The position numbers and the translations under genes are program-made. The notes beneath the pieces were generated by a model. It searched no databases. It was not told the DNA's origin and worked only from the letters and a program-made list of their open reading frames with translations. From NCBI GenBank assembly GCA_017303635.1, contig JAFLCG010000017.1, forward strand, positions 51,937 through 115,936: a DNA stretch of 64,000 bases, read 5' to 3'. The stretch comes from Anaerolineae bacterium (GTDB taxonomy: Bacteria; Chloroflexota; Anaerolineae; Aggregatilineales; Phototrophicaceae). Shown in pieces: positions 1 to 8,907 of this stretch; the stretch's first letter is position 1; each line of letters starts with the position of its first letter.

Positions 1-351
1 GACTGGATGTACGAAAGCCGCTTCTTCTTCACCGACAAACTCACGCGCATGGGTGCCCGTATTACGCTATGCGATCCACATCGTGTACTAGTACAAGGGC
101 CGGCGGCACTGCGCGGATCGAGCAATATCACCAGCCCGGACATCAGGGCAGGGATGGCGCTGCTGTTGGCGGCGCTAGCGGCTAAAGGAGAGACTCGCAT
201 CTCCAACATCCAGCAGATTGACCGTGGTTACGAGCGCGTGGATGAGCGGCTGCGCTCACTGGGCGCACGCATCGACCGGATTGACACGCCAACCACTGGA
301 CTGGAAGCCGCTATCGAAAGCGAACAAGCCCAGCCTTACAGCGAGCGATGA
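1..351 (+). CDS. murA: MurA, C-terminal part (5' end outside window)
   Basis: C-terminal end of UDP-N-acetylglucosamine 1-carboxyvinyltransferase, the cytosolic enzyme that adds enolpyruvate from PEP to UDP-GlcNAc as the first committed step of peptidoglycan synthesis. The frame is open from base 1 (Asp-Trp before the first Met at 7), so the gene starts left of the window and about 116 residues are visible. Family blocks seen are MYESRFFFTDKLTRMGA, DIRAGMALLLAALAAKG and DRGYERVDERLRSLGA. The catalytic Cys and PEP-binding regions lie outside. The last ~25 residues after the final conserved block look non-conserved. The final 16 bases overlap the end of convergent selB. Confidence 0.93.
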   Translation, partial: DWMYESRFFFTDKLTRMGARITLCDPHRVLVQGPAALRGSSNITSPDIRAGMALLLAALAAKGETRISNIQQIDRGYERVDERLRSLGARIDRIDTPTTGLEAAIESEQAQPYSER

Positions 352-2207
352 CCCCGTACGCGAGTGTCACCAACCCGTTTGGTGATGCCGAGCGCGTCCA
401 AGTGTTCCAGCAGGCCGATAGCATATTTGCGTGTCGTGTTGAAGCGGTCGCGCAGGTTGGCGGCGGTCACATCGCCCTGCGCATCGATGATGCTGAGGAT
501 GGCATCGACCATCTCTACATAGACTGGACCACTGAAGATTACATCGTCGTTGACTTGTACGAGGTCGCCAAGTTCCAGCAACGCATACAACACCTTTTCC
601 CCGACGATCTCCTGCGCCTGTGACACCGACGGTGGCATATAAGGTGCCGCTGACATCTGAGCGTTAAGTGCCGCGATCTGTGCCTGCTGCCGAGGGGTAA
701 ATGTCACTTGATGGCTGGCGAGCCGGACAATGCTGCCCTGTACCACAACCTGATCGCCGAAGCTCAGGACCAAGTTGAAGGCCATTGGCGAAAGTCCAAG
801 TCGGCTACGAAGTTCCTCGCGCGGCATTCCGGGTCGCAGCGGCACCGCCAGATGAAATGCGCTGAGTTCTGCCAGTAGACGGTCGTGTATCTGCTGAATC
901 CGCCTCATTCCCCAGACTAATTCTTCCGCGAACCGACGCACCTGCCCATCTTCAATGGCCTGTGCCACCGCCACATCGAATTCCACGTCACTCAAACCAA
1001 GTGCAGAGCGGAGCATATCTAGAGGGACCGGTTCCGGCTGATTAGCCGCCTGTGCCAGCCGTTCAGCCGGGGTCCCTTGAGCACGTGTCCGCAAGTCCTG
1101 AATGACCTCTTCCTGAAAACGCTTCCAGCGCCGCGCCGGGTGTGGATTGACGATCACCCCACCCCCAATCGTCTGCGGTGGCGATGGATAGCGGAGAATT
1201 AGACGATCCCCCTGTGCCAGCGCCAACGGGGTCTCCAGACGGATTTGCAGCCAACTTTCGGCACCGGGCGCTAAAAATTCGTCCGCCAGCAACCGTACAT
1301 GTCCCACCGACTCAGCGGTTCCGACAAAGACCTTGACCTGAGCATTGTGCAACAAGGGTCGCCCGGTATCCGGCAAATGGCGGAAGCGGACATCAATCAG
1401 TTGTGTTGGGGTCAGTGCTCCCGGCAGCGAGACCACTTCGCCACGCTGTACCTGCTCCTTATCAACACCGGCCAGATTGACAGCTACCCGACTACCCGGC
1501 TGCGCAATCTCGACGGGCTGGTTATAGCTGTGAAGTGTGCGGACGCGGGCCTCAAGCCCTGAAGGTTGAAGCTCTACAGCATCTCCAATCCGTAGTGGGC
1601 TGCCCAACAAAGTCCCGGTAACCACGGTGCCAAAGCCGCTGACACTAAACACCCGATCAATGGGCAAACGGGGGCTTTGCTGACCACCACGCGGTGGCAG
1701 ATGATTAAGCAGGTTATGGATATGCGCCAGCAGCTCATCAATCCCCGTACCCGCCCGCGCTGATACCGGCACAATGGGCACATCGGCTAGGGTCGTCCCT
1801 GCCAGAACGCCGCGCACATCCGATTCAATCAGGCTCATCCAATCAGGATCATCAGTCATGTCGATCTTGGTAAGAGCCACTAAACCATGTTGGATACCCA
1901 GCAAGTCTAGGATCGCCAGATGTTCGCGGGTTTGCGGCATGACGCCTTCATCTGCCGCGATCACCAGCAGCACTGCGTCAATCCCACCCACCCCAGCTAA
2001 CATGTTCTCGATAAAATCACGATGACCAGGAACATCGACCAGACCCAGCATTTCGCCAGTGGGCAGGGGTAGCCAGGCAAAGCCGAGGTCAATCGTCATC
2101 TGACGAGCTTTTTCCTCTGCCAGGCGGTCAGGGTCGATGCCCGTCAGCCGTTTGACCAAAGTCGATTTACCATGATCGACATGCCCGGCAGTGCCAAATA
2201 CGCGCAT
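336..2207 (-). CDS. selB: Selenocysteine-specific elongation factor SelB
   Basis: GTPase that delivers Sec-tRNA(Sec) to the ribosome at UGA codons followed by a SECIS hairpin. At 623 aa it has the usual SelB length. G1 is GHVDHGKS (residues 8-15), the switch region has MTIDLGFAW, G3 is DVPGH (58-62), G4 is TKID (113-116) and G5 is VSARAGTG near 150. EF-Tu-like domains II and III follow to about residue 350, then the winged-helix RNA-binding domain IV to the end. SelB is separated from general EF-Tu by the EEKARQMTIDLG signature and domain IV. No selA, selC or selD is visible, so the rest of the pathway must lie elsewhere. It ends inside the 3' end of murA (16 bp convergent overlap). The start is ATG at 2207; the upstream stretch 2208-2300 is purine-rich with many CAGAG-like words. 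Confidence 0.93.
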   Translation of the reverse strand: MRVFGTAGHVDHGKSTLVKRLTGIDPDRLAEEKARQMTIDLGFAWLPLPTGEMLGLVDVPGHRDFIENMLAGVGGIDAVLLVIAADEGVMPQTREHLAILDLLGIQHGLVALTKIDMTDDPDWMSLIESDVRGVLAGTTLADVPIVPVSARAGTGIDELLAHIHNLLNHLPPRGGQQSPRLPIDRVFSVSGFGTVVTGTLLGSPLRIGDAVELQPSGLEARVRTLHSYNQPVEIAQPGSRVAVNLAGVDKEQVQRGEVVSLPGALTPTQLIDVRFRHLPDTGRPLLHNAQVKVFVGTAESVGHVRLLADEFLAPGAESWLQIRLETPLALAQGDRLILRYPSPPQTIGGGVIVNPHPARRWKRFQEEVIQDLRTRAQGTPAERLAQAANQPEPVPLDMLRSALGLSDVEFDVAVAQAIEDGQVRRFAEELVWGMRRIQQIHDRLLAELSAFHLAVPLRPGMPREELRSRLGLSPMAFNLVLSFGDQVVVQGSIVRLASHQVTFTPRQQAQIAALNAQMSAAPYMPPSVSQAQEIVGEKVLYALLELGDLVQVNDDVIFSGPVYVEMVDAILSIIDAQGDVTAANLRDRFNTTRKYAIGLLEHLDALGITKRVGDTRVRGHRSL

Positions 2208-2294
2208 GGGGATAATTCACCACAGAGAACAAATCGAGATCCAGAGTGTACCGCAGATGCAGAAGTTACTGCAGAGGGCAGAGCAACAGAGAGA

Positions 2295-2328
2295 CAAAGA
2301 AAGAAAAAGGCGCACCGCAGTGCGCCTT
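2295..2328 (-). terminator. Rho-independent terminator of the coiled-coil gene
   Basis: On the minus strand an 8-bp perfect stem (AAGGCGCA / TGCGCCTT, 2307-2314 with 2321-2328, six-base loop) is followed by TTTCTTTCTTTG. It lies just downstream of the minus-strand coiled-coil gene and upstream of selB, so selB is probably transcribed from its own start in 2208-2300. Confidence 0.7.
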
Positions 2329-2342
2329 ACATTCGCGGGGTC

Positions 2343-3614
2343 TTAAGTTCCGTTGTTTGATGTACTGCTACCGTTGACGGGCGGAATTGTCATGGTTGGG
2401 GTATTGCCCGACACGGGTGCGATGCGAGTCGTCGGTGTATTGGGCAGCTTGCTACCGGGATCATGTTCCAGCAAGAGCGCCTGATAGCGTTCCCGGTACA
2501 TCCCGGCACGGGCGCGTTCCAGGTTCCACAAGCGGGTCAGACTATCGACAATCGGGGCAAAGCGCCCATCCATCTCGCTCAACTGCGTCACGTAACGCTC
2601 AAATTCCTTATCGTGGCTGCGCCAGACTTCGTCATTGGAAATCGTGAACTGCTTCCAGCGCTTCTGGTCATCAGCCGTCCAGTCATTCCATTCCTGACGG
2701 AAACGTTCTTCGCTCAAGCGCTGCATTTCCGCCACTTCATTGATGCGCCGCTCCAGTCGATCACCAATACGCTCAAAGTCATCGATGATCTTTTTCATAT
2801 TACGGTAGGCTTCCGCCCAGGTCTCAAAGCGTTCGATGTTGCGCTGCATGGCGCTGTCCTGCTCACCGAACTTCTTCATCAGGCTTTCGATCTGCCCGTC
2901 GCGCTGCTGCACAACCAGTGTCTGCTGATCGACAAAGGCCTGAATTTGATCACGGCGTTCCCGGTCGCCATTCTGGACTTCCTGTACCCGCCGTTCCAAC
3001 CGTAACACCAGATCCTCTAGCAAAGTGAGCTTCGGCTTGATGGTGTCCACTTGCTTCTGGATTTCCGGCTGCTCAGACTGAATTTCGGAGATACGCCGCG
3101 CATCCTGCCGACGCTGCTCTTCCAGGAAGGATAAACGACGATCTGGTTCCTCCAGCTTTTTATACAGGTCATCGACCCGCTGCTGCAGCGTAGAGGCTGT
3201 ATCGGCCAACCGTTCGCGTTCGACCTGCTGGGCAGGCAGTTCGCTTACGGGTCGTTCAATGCGGTTCAGGCGATCTTCCAGTTCACGCAATGGCCGGAGA
3301 ATATTCTCACGCGTGAGTTCAGCACGGCGGTCGGCTTCGCGTTCCGCCGTCAGGCGCTTGGCCTCAGTTGCCTCAATCAGCATCGCCATCTCTTTGCGAA
3401 ACTGATCCATCAACTCATTATCCCGCCCTACGGGTGCAACGGATGACCGCAGTACCGTCTGATCCGATTCCATGCTCGTCAGGCGCTTGGTGAGCATCGT
3501 CACCGTATCTTGCTGCTGGGCCAGGCGTTCTTCCAATACCGCAATTGTCTGCTTATCGCGGCGGCGTTCTTCATCCAACCATTCAATCATGCGGGCGGCT
3601 TGATTAATATCCAT
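2343..3614 (-). CDS. Coiled-coil protein of unknown function
   Basis: A 423-aa protein that I do not recognise as a named family. It is highly charged, and almost all of residues 10-370 has heptad-like patterns rich in Glu, Arg, Gln and Leu (for example WLDEERRRDKQTIAVLEERL), typical of a long coiled coil. No signal peptide, membrane segment or enzyme motif is visible. The C-terminal ~40 residues are Pro/Thr/Asn-rich (TPTTRIAPVSGNTPTMTIPP) and probably disordered. It appears monocistronic: a terminator follows it and the gene upstream points the other way. A structural or scaffolding role would fit, but that is inference from the coiled coil only. Confidence 0.75.
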   Translation of the reverse strand: MDINQAARMIEWLDEERRRDKQTIAVLEERLAQQQDTVTMLTKRLTSMESDQTVLRSSVAPVGRDNELMDQFRKEMAMLIEATEAKRLTAEREADRRAELTRENILRPLRELEDRLNRIERPVSELPAQQVERERLADTASTLQQRVDDLYKKLEEPDRRLSFLEEQRRQDARRISEIQSEQPEIQKQVDTIKPKLTLLEDLVLRLERRVQEVQNGDRERRDQIQAFVDQQTLVVQQRDGQIESLMKKFGEQDSAMQRNIERFETWAEAYRNMKKIIDDFERIGDRLERRINEVAEMQRLSEERFRQEWNDWTADDQKRWKQFTISNDEVWRSHDKEFERYVTQLSEMDGRFAPIVDSLTRLWNLERARAGMYRERYQALLLEHDPGSKLPNTPTTRIAPVSGNTPTMTIPPVNGSSTSNNGT

Positions 3615-3736
3615 ACGACGAACCCTCAGCCCATACTGATACTGGTCTAAACCTAACAGACAATTATAACATAAGCGTTACGCCAAGCGTAATCCACTGA
3701 GAAGACTTTTGACCCGGCGAAACCTGGAGATGAAGG

Positions 3737-4147
3737 ATGCCCCCGGCAGATCGTTTTTTAGCAGAAACCTCTTTCTTTGTACGCTATGCGGAAACAGATG
3801 CCATGGGGATTGTGCACCATGCCAGTTACATCGTGTACTTTGAGGAAGGACGCAGCCATTATGCCCGGCAGCGTGGCAGCGACTACGCCGATTTTGAGCG
3901 TAGCGGACATTATCTGACAGTAGCGGAGGTAAATGCCCGTTACATCAAACCCGCCCGTTACGGCGACCGACTGACTATCCGTTGCTGGATCGAAGATATG
4001 AAAAGCAGGGGACTCACCTTTAGCTATGAAATTGTGAATGGAGCAGGAGAACTCTGCGTGACTGGCAGTAGCAAGCATATCTGTATCACTCATAATGGCG
4101 AGGTTGCCCGCCTACCAGACGCCTGGCGAGCCTGGGGCAGTTCGTAA
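3737..4147 (+). CDS. Acyl-CoA thioesterase, 4HBT/YbgC family
   Basis: Hotdog-fold thioesterase predicted to hydrolyse acyl-CoA to free acid and CoA in the cytosol. At 136 aa it has the normal single-hotdog length. The family active-site block is RYAETDAMGIVHHASYIVYF (Asp21, the following His pair, then Glu37 on the long helix), which matches the YbgC/4HBT pattern with the catalytic Asp. The ATG at 3737 follows a GGAGATGAAGG purine run. It lies 75 bp before an acyl-CoA ligase gene, but a separate promoter sits between them. The context points to fatty acyl-CoA metabolism; the actual chain length of the substrate cannot be read from the sequence. Confidence 0.85.
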   Translation: MPPADRFLAETSFFVRYAETDAMGIVHHASYIVYFEEGRSHYARQRGSDYADFERSGHYLTVAEVNARYIKPARYGDRLTIRCWIEDMKSRGLTFSYEIVNGAGELCVTGSSKHICITHNGEVARLPDAWRAWGSS

Positions 4148-4149
4148 TT

Positions 4150-4177
4150 TTGAAAGGATGCGGCAGGTGGTTATACT
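4150..4177 (+). promoter_or_regulatory. Sigma70-type promoter of the first acyl-CoA ligase
   Basis: TTGAAA (4150-4155), a 16-base spacer and TATACT (4172-4177) lie 46 bp before the ATG of the ligase gene, just after the thioesterase stop codon. Confidence 0.6.
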
Positions 4178-4222
4178 GTTCGTGGATAAAAGTGTTTAGT
4201 TTCTTCATACGGAGTATTTGAA

Positions 4223-5989
4223 ATGGTTTCCTATGCTGATCGTCCCTGGATTAAACGTTACGACCCCGGCACTCCTTCAACTTTAGCGCCCTATCCGGAT
4301 AAACCCATCCATAGCTTTTTGCAAGAAGCGGCGCGAACCAACCCAACCTCACCAGCAATCATCTCTAGCGCCCATGTGCCGGTAGCAGGACGCTTGGCAA
4401 GTACCCTGACCTACGCGGAACTCGACCAGCAGTCTGACGCGCTGGCAGCAGGTATGATTGAGATGGGGCTGAAAAAGGGCGACCGCGTCGCCATCATCAT
4501 GCCCAATATCGCCGCCTTCGCAATCAGCTTCTATGCGATCCTCAAAGCGGGTGGCGTGGTAGCAGCGACTAATCCCACCTATCCCCCGGATAAGCTTCAA
4601 TACCAGATCAATGACTGTGACGCCGAAATCGTCCTCACGATGAGCCTGTACTACAAGATGTTCAAGGGTGTTCAGTCAAAAACTAAAGTTAAGACAGTGA
4701 TTGTCGCCAACGTGAAAGAGTACCTGCCGGGTGTAGCTAAATTCCTCTTTACACTGGCTAAAGAGAAGAAAGACGGACATCGCGTAGAAGCACTGGCTAC
4801 CGGGGATTACTGGTTCCAGGATGTCCTCGCGAAGTATGCAGGCAAGAAACCCAATGTCACGGTTACCGGAGCGGACAAAGCCCTGTTCCAGTACACAGGC
4901 GGTACGACCGGCGTCTCCAAAGCCGCCATGTCTACGCACAGCGCCTTGGTCGCCAATCAGCTTCAGATTCGTTCATTTCTGGTCGGCAGTGATACATCAC
5001 CCAAACCAAACGAAACGCTCCTCGGCGCAATCCCTCTGTTCCATGTCTTTGGCATGGTAGCAGTATTAAGTTTTGCTATCGGCATCGGTGCAAAAGTCGT
5101 ACTCGTACCCAACGCACGCGATATTGCCGATGTCCTTGATGTCATTAATCACTTCAAACCCACGCTCTTTCACGGTGTCCCAGCACTCTATAACGCCATC
5201 AACAATCATGAATTGGTCAAGGCAGGCAAGATTGATCTGAAATCAATCAAGTTTTGCATTAGCGGTTCCGCCCCACTGCCCCCGTCCACTAAAGCCGAGT
5301 TTGAACGAATCAGCGGTGGCAAACTGGCCGAGGGCTTTGGCATGAGCGAAGCGCCGACCGCTGTGACCTGCAACCCGCTGCGTGGCGAAACCCGTACTGG
5401 TTCGATTGGTGTACCGCTACCCGATGTCGATTGTAAGATCGTCAGCCTGGATGACGGCAAAACAGAATTACCGGTGGGTGAAATCGGTGAACTGATCGTG
5501 AAAGGTCCTCAGTTGATGGCCGGCTATCACGGAATGCCGACTGAAACAGCCAATGTTCTGCGTGACCTGAACGGCGAAAAATGGCTGTATACAGGTGATA
5601 TTGCCCGCATGGATGATGAGGGTTACTTCTATATCGTTGACCGCAAGAAAGATATGGCCTTAATCGGTGGCTTTAACGTCTACCCCAACAATGTCGAAAA
5701 GGTCATTGCTGGTCATCCGGCGGTTCTCGAAGTAGGTGTCGCTTCCATTCCCCATCCAGATAAAGATAAAGTTGGACAAGAAGCACTCAAAGCCTGGGTT
5801 GTCCTGCGTCCAGGTATGACAACTACTGAAAAAGAACTGATGAGCTTCTGCGAAAAGTCACTGGCAAAGTATGAGATTCCAAGCCGCTTCAGTTTCATTG
5901 AAGCTCTTCCCAAGACAGCCGTAGGTAAAACCTTACGCCGCGAACTCATCCAGTTGGAAGTTGCTGATCAGGAAAAGAATCAGCGCTAA
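4223..5989 (+). CDS. fadD: Long-chain fatty acid-CoA ligase (paralog 1)
   Basis: AMP-forming acyl-CoA synthetase of the ANL superfamily that activates fatty acids with ATP and CoA. It has 588 aa. The AMP/P-loop motif YTGGTTGVSKAAMSTH lies near residue 223, the A5-like block GFGMSEAP near 370, YTGDIARMDDEGYFYIVDR near 456, and the C-terminal catalytic Lys in PKTAVGKTLRRE near 567. There is no signal or membrane segment. The ATG at 4223 has GGAG eight bases upstream. It is strongly similar over its whole length to the ligase at 7120-8907, with a MaoC-type hydratase between them, so the block looks like a duplicated fatty-acid activation module. Chain-length preference is not readable from sequence. 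Confidence 0.9.
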   Translation: MVSYADRPWIKRYDPGTPSTLAPYPDKPIHSFLQEAARTNPTSPAIISSAHVPVAGRLASTLTYAELDQQSDALAAGMIEMGLKKGDRVAIIMPNIAAFAISFYAILKAGGVVAATNPTYPPDKLQYQINDCDAEIVLTMSLYYKMFKGVQSKTKVKTVIVANVKEYLPGVAKFLFTLAKEKKDGHRVEALATGDYWFQDVLAKYAGKKPNVTVTGADKALFQYTGGTTGVSKAAMSTHSALVANQLQIRSFLVGSDTSPKPNETLLGAIPLFHVFGMVAVLSFAIGIGAKVVLVPNARDIADVLDVINHFKPTLFHGVPALYNAINNHELVKAGKIDLKSIKFCISGSAPLPPSTKAEFERISGGKLAEGFGMSEAPTAVTCNPLRGETRTGSIGVPLPDVDCKIVSLDDGKTELPVGEIGELIVKGPQLMAGYHGMPTETANVLRDLNGEKWLYTGDIARMDDEGYFYIVDRKKDMALIGGFNVYPNNVEKVIAGHPAVLEVGVASIPHPDKDKVGQEALKAWVVLRPGMTTTEKELMSFCEKSLAKYEIPSRFSFIEALPKTAVGKTLRRELIQLEVADQEKNQR

Positions 5990-6021
5990 ATCGCCTGCAC
6001 CGTAGCCCCACAACGAAGCAA

Positions 6022-6051
6022 AGGTGCAGGCCGGTTAACCGGCCTGCACCT
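6022..6051. terminator. 30-bp perfect palindrome after acyl-CoA ligase 1
   Basis: Bases 6022-6036 (AGGTGCAGGCCGGTT) are the exact reverse complement of 6037-6051. As RNA it would fold into a strong GC-rich hairpin 33 bases after the ligase stop. The T-tract behind it is poor (CAACTTT), so it may be a terminator, a stabilising 3' hairpin or a palindromic element. Confidence 0.55.
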
Positions 6052-6065
6052 CAACTTTCAGCTAT

Positions 6066-6100
6066 TTCAACCGATAGATATAACCTGTCCATCGGTTGAA
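6066..6100. promoter_or_regulatory. Inverted repeat upstream of the MaoC gene, possible operator
   Basis: TTCAACCGAT (6066-6075) and ATCGGTTGAA (6091-6100) are perfect 10-bp inverted arms separated by 15 bases, 34 bp before the MaoC-type gene. The spacing fits a dimeric repressor site better than a terminator, as no T-tract follows. No regulator gene is adjacent. Confidence 0.4.
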
Positions 6101-6134
6101 TATTACATCATAATCCAGCAGGAATAAGTTACCT

Positions 6135-7016
6135 ATGACACCTACCTTGGAGCAGGTGCAAGCCATCATCGGCCTTTCCCTCCCATCCATCACTTACAGC
6201 TACACTGAACGAGATGTTTGCCTTTATGCATTGGGAGTCGGCGCACCTTCGGACTGGCTGGAACAGAGCGAGTTGCAATTTGTCTATGAACTGTCCACGT
6301 TGGGATTCAAAACCCTCCCATCGTTCGCAACTCTATTCCCCGGCAAACTGATTGACATCTTGCTCACTGGTCGCATCGGTGAAATCGAGTTTAATCCTCT
6401 TATGGTCGTCCATGGGGAGCAAGTATTGCGGTTCAAGGGTTTACTGCCAACTAGTGGCACCATCCACTGTCAACCAGTTATCTCAGCCGTTTATGATAAA
6501 GGAAGCGGTATGGTGATAGTGGTTGATACACCCTGTTATGACGCATCTGGCATTGAACTCGTATTCAACCAATCTACGATGTTCATCCGGGGCATGGGGG
6601 GCTTCGGAGGTGACCGTGGCCCATCTGGTGAAATAACCACCATGCTTGAACGTGAACCTGATTTCAGTCAAACAGACTATATTCAACCCAACCAGGCCTT
6701 GCTCTATCGGCTCTCTGGGGATGTCAATCCGCTACATGCTGATCCTCAAATGGCGGCTTTTGCTGGCTTTGATCGTCCCATTCTCCATGGTCTCAGTACC
6801 TTCGGCTTTGCCACGCGGATAACGCTCAAAAAGCTATGCAATAACGATCCAGCGCGGCTCAAGGGCATCCGGGCACGTTTCTCCAAACACGTCTTTCCCG
6901 GAGAGACGCTCGTAACTGACTTGTGGCACCTTTCAGACGGTCATTACGGCTTTACGTGCAAAGTTGCTGAACGTAACGAGCTTGTACTCTCACAGGGACA
7001 GATTGAAATTAGCTAA
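6135..7016 (+). CDS. MaoC-type enoyl-CoA hydratase (double hotdog)
   Basis: Predicted (R)-specific 2-enoyl-CoA hydratase, 293 aa, the length of the two-hotdog hydratase 2 family. The C-terminal half carries the hydratase-2 motif: YRLSGDVNPLHADPQMA followed by FDRPILHGL near residues 194-221, which contains the catalytic Asp and His of the family. The N-terminal half is the degenerate hotdog that usually binds the acyl chain. There is no signal peptide. It lies between two acyl-CoA ligase paralogs on the same strand (145 and 103 bp gaps), which suggests handling of activated acyl chains, either in beta-oxidation or in supply of 3-hydroxyacyl-CoA. A 10-bp inverted repeat lies just upstream. Confidence 0.87.
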   Translation: MTPTLEQVQAIIGLSLPSITYSYTERDVCLYALGVGAPSDWLEQSELQFVYELSTLGFKTLPSFATLFPGKLIDILLTGRIGEIEFNPLMVVHGEQVLRFKGLLPTSGTIHCQPVISAVYDKGSGMVIVVDTPCYDASGIELVFNQSTMFIRGMGGFGGDRGPSGEITTMLEREPDFSQTDYIQPNQALLYRLSGDVNPLHADPQMAAFAGFDRPILHGLSTFGFATRITLKKLCNNDPARLKGIRARFSKHVFPGETLVTDLWHLSDGHYGFTCKVAERNELVLSQGQIEIS

Positions 7017-7119
7017 AACAGGTTAACCAGACATAATCGAACTTCCATTGCTCACATAAGGTGCAACACACGCCAGTCGTAAGCAGAAATGATCCATTCT
7101 TTAGAACAGGAGCTTTATC

Positions 7120-8907
7120 ATGTCCTCTTATTTGGAACGCCCCTGGATTAAGCATTACGATGCCGATGTGCCGCACTCACTGGAACCATATCCCGCTATT
7201 GGCGCACACCAGTTTCTGGAAAAAGCTGCGGTTGAGGCTCCTGACCGCATCGCCCTCATTACCCCGGCAAAATTACCACTGCTCGGCTGGCAGAAACAGA
7301 CTGTTACGTACGGACAGTTAAACCAACTTTCCGACGCCCTTGCGTCCGGCTTGGTTGCGCTCGGTCTCAAAAAAGGTGACCGTGTCGCACTGGTACTACC
7401 CAACTGTGTCCAGATGGCAATTAGCTTTTTCGCGGTGCTCAAAGCGGGTGGCGTTGTCGCAGCTGCCAATCCGACCTACCCGCCCCCACGAATGCAGTTC
7501 CAAATCAACGATTGTGATGCTGAGATCGTTATCACACTGAGCCCCTTCTACACGATGCTCAAGCAAATACAGGGAAAAACAAAAGTTAGGCATATCATCG
7601 TCACCAATATCAAAGAGTATTTGTCACCATCTGCGGCACTACTTTTCACATTGGCCAAAGAAAAAAAAGAAGGCCACCGAATCGAAGAACTAAAGAATGG
7701 TGACAAATGGTTTCAAGATGTACTGAAGCAGAATGCTGGTAAAAAAGTTGACGCAAAGGTCAATCTATCTGATATTGCGGCCTTCCAGTATACGGGTGGT
7801 ACCACTGGAGTTTCCAAAGGGGCCATGCTCTCACACCGAGCGGTGGTCGCAAATGTCCTGCAAATTCAAGCGTGGTCTAATTCATTAGAAAAAGGGGGCA
7901 TAGGGGGAATCACGCGGGCGGATATGCTGTATCTAGGCGCCATCCCTATGTTCCATGTCTATGGTTTGATCGTCCTGTTGTGTCAGGCGATAGCCTCTGG
8001 TTCAAAAATTGTGCTGGTGCCAAATCCTCGTGATATTGACAACCTGATAGCCATCATTTATCAGTTCAGGCCGAATGTATTCCTTGGCGTTCCGGCGCTA
8101 TACAACGCGGTAGTTAACCATGCAAAAGTTAAGTCCGGGGAGGTTCGGCTGGATTCATTTATGATCTCTTCCAGTGGGGCAGCGCCCCTACCGCCTGCAA
8201 CCAAAAGAGAATATGAACAGGCTGGAGCACGACGCTTGAATGAAGCTTATGGCATGAGCGAAACATCTGCGGCTGCAACCTCTAATCCACTACTGGGAAA
8301 TAACAAACCAGGTGCTGTTGGTATGCCCCTTCCAGATATGGATATTCGGGTAGTCAGCCTGGATGATGGCGTGACTGATGTACCTCCAGGTGACCTGGGA
8401 GAAATCGTCATGGCTGGTCCGAATCTCATGTCCGGCTATCACGGCCTCCCTACCGAAACGGCTAATGCCCTGCGTGAACAGGGCGGAAAAGTCTGGATGT
8501 TTAGTGGAGACATCGGCTACATGGATGCGGATGGATATTTTTATATTGTGGATCGCAAAAAGGATATGGCGTTGATTGGCGGCTTCAACGTTTATCCCAA
8601 CAATGTGGAAAAAGTACTGAAAGAGCATCCGGCAATTTTGGAGGTTGGCGTTGCTGCGATCCCCCATCCAGAACGGATTGGCGAAGAAGCCCTCAAGGCC
8701 TGGGTTGTCCTGAAACCAGGCATGACCATCACCGAGCAAGAACTGGTCAAACACTGTGAGGCCAACCTAGCCGGGTACGAAGTTCCGCGACGCTTTTCTT
8801 TCATCAAAGAGTTACCTAAAACACTGGTCGGCAAAACCCTGCGGCGGGAACTCATCCAAATGGAAGTCAGCGATCAGCAAGCTCAATCCGAAGACGGCAA
8901 AAAATAA
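7120..8907 (+). CDS. Long-chain fatty acid-CoA ligase (paralog 2)
   Basis: AMP-forming acyl-CoA synthetase, 595 aa, closely similar to the ligase at 4223-5989 from the first residues (both have RPWIK near the start) to the C-terminal catalytic Lys (PKTLVGKTLRRELIQ). The P-loop motif YTGGTTGVSKGAMLSH lies near residue 225, YGMSETSAA near 376 and GFNVYPNNVEKVL near 488. The ATG at 7120 has AGGAG ten bases upstream. The base composition is noticeably more AT-rich than in paralog 1, so the two copies have either diverged for long or have separate histories. Its stop overlaps the 3' end of the convergent membrane protein gene by 25 bp. Confidence 0.9.
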   Translation: MSSYLERPWIKHYDADVPHSLEPYPAIGAHQFLEKAAVEAPDRIALITPAKLPLLGWQKQTVTYGQLNQLSDALASGLVALGLKKGDRVALVLPNCVQMAISFFAVLKAGGVVAAANPTYPPPRMQFQINDCDAEIVITLSPFYTMLKQIQGKTKVRHIIVTNIKEYLSPSAALLFTLAKEKKEGHRIEELKNGDKWFQDVLKQNAGKKVDAKVNLSDIAAFQYTGGTTGVSKGAMLSHRAVVANVLQIQAWSNSLEKGGIGGITRADMLYLGAIPMFHVYGLIVLLCQAIASGSKIVLVPNPRDIDNLIAIIYQFRPNVFLGVPALYNAVVNHAKVKSGEVRLDSFMISSSGAAPLPPATKREYEQAGARRLNEAYGMSETSAAATSNPLLGNNKPGAVGMPLPDMDIRVVSLDDGVTDVPPGDLGEIVMAGPNLMSGYHGLPTETANALREQGGKVWMFSGDIGYMDADGYFYIVDRKKDMALIGGFNVYPNNVEKVLKEHPAILEVGVAAIPHPERIGEEALKAWVVLKPGMTITEQELVKHCEANLAGYEVPRRFSFIKELPKTLVGKTLRRELIQMEVSDQQAQSEDGKK

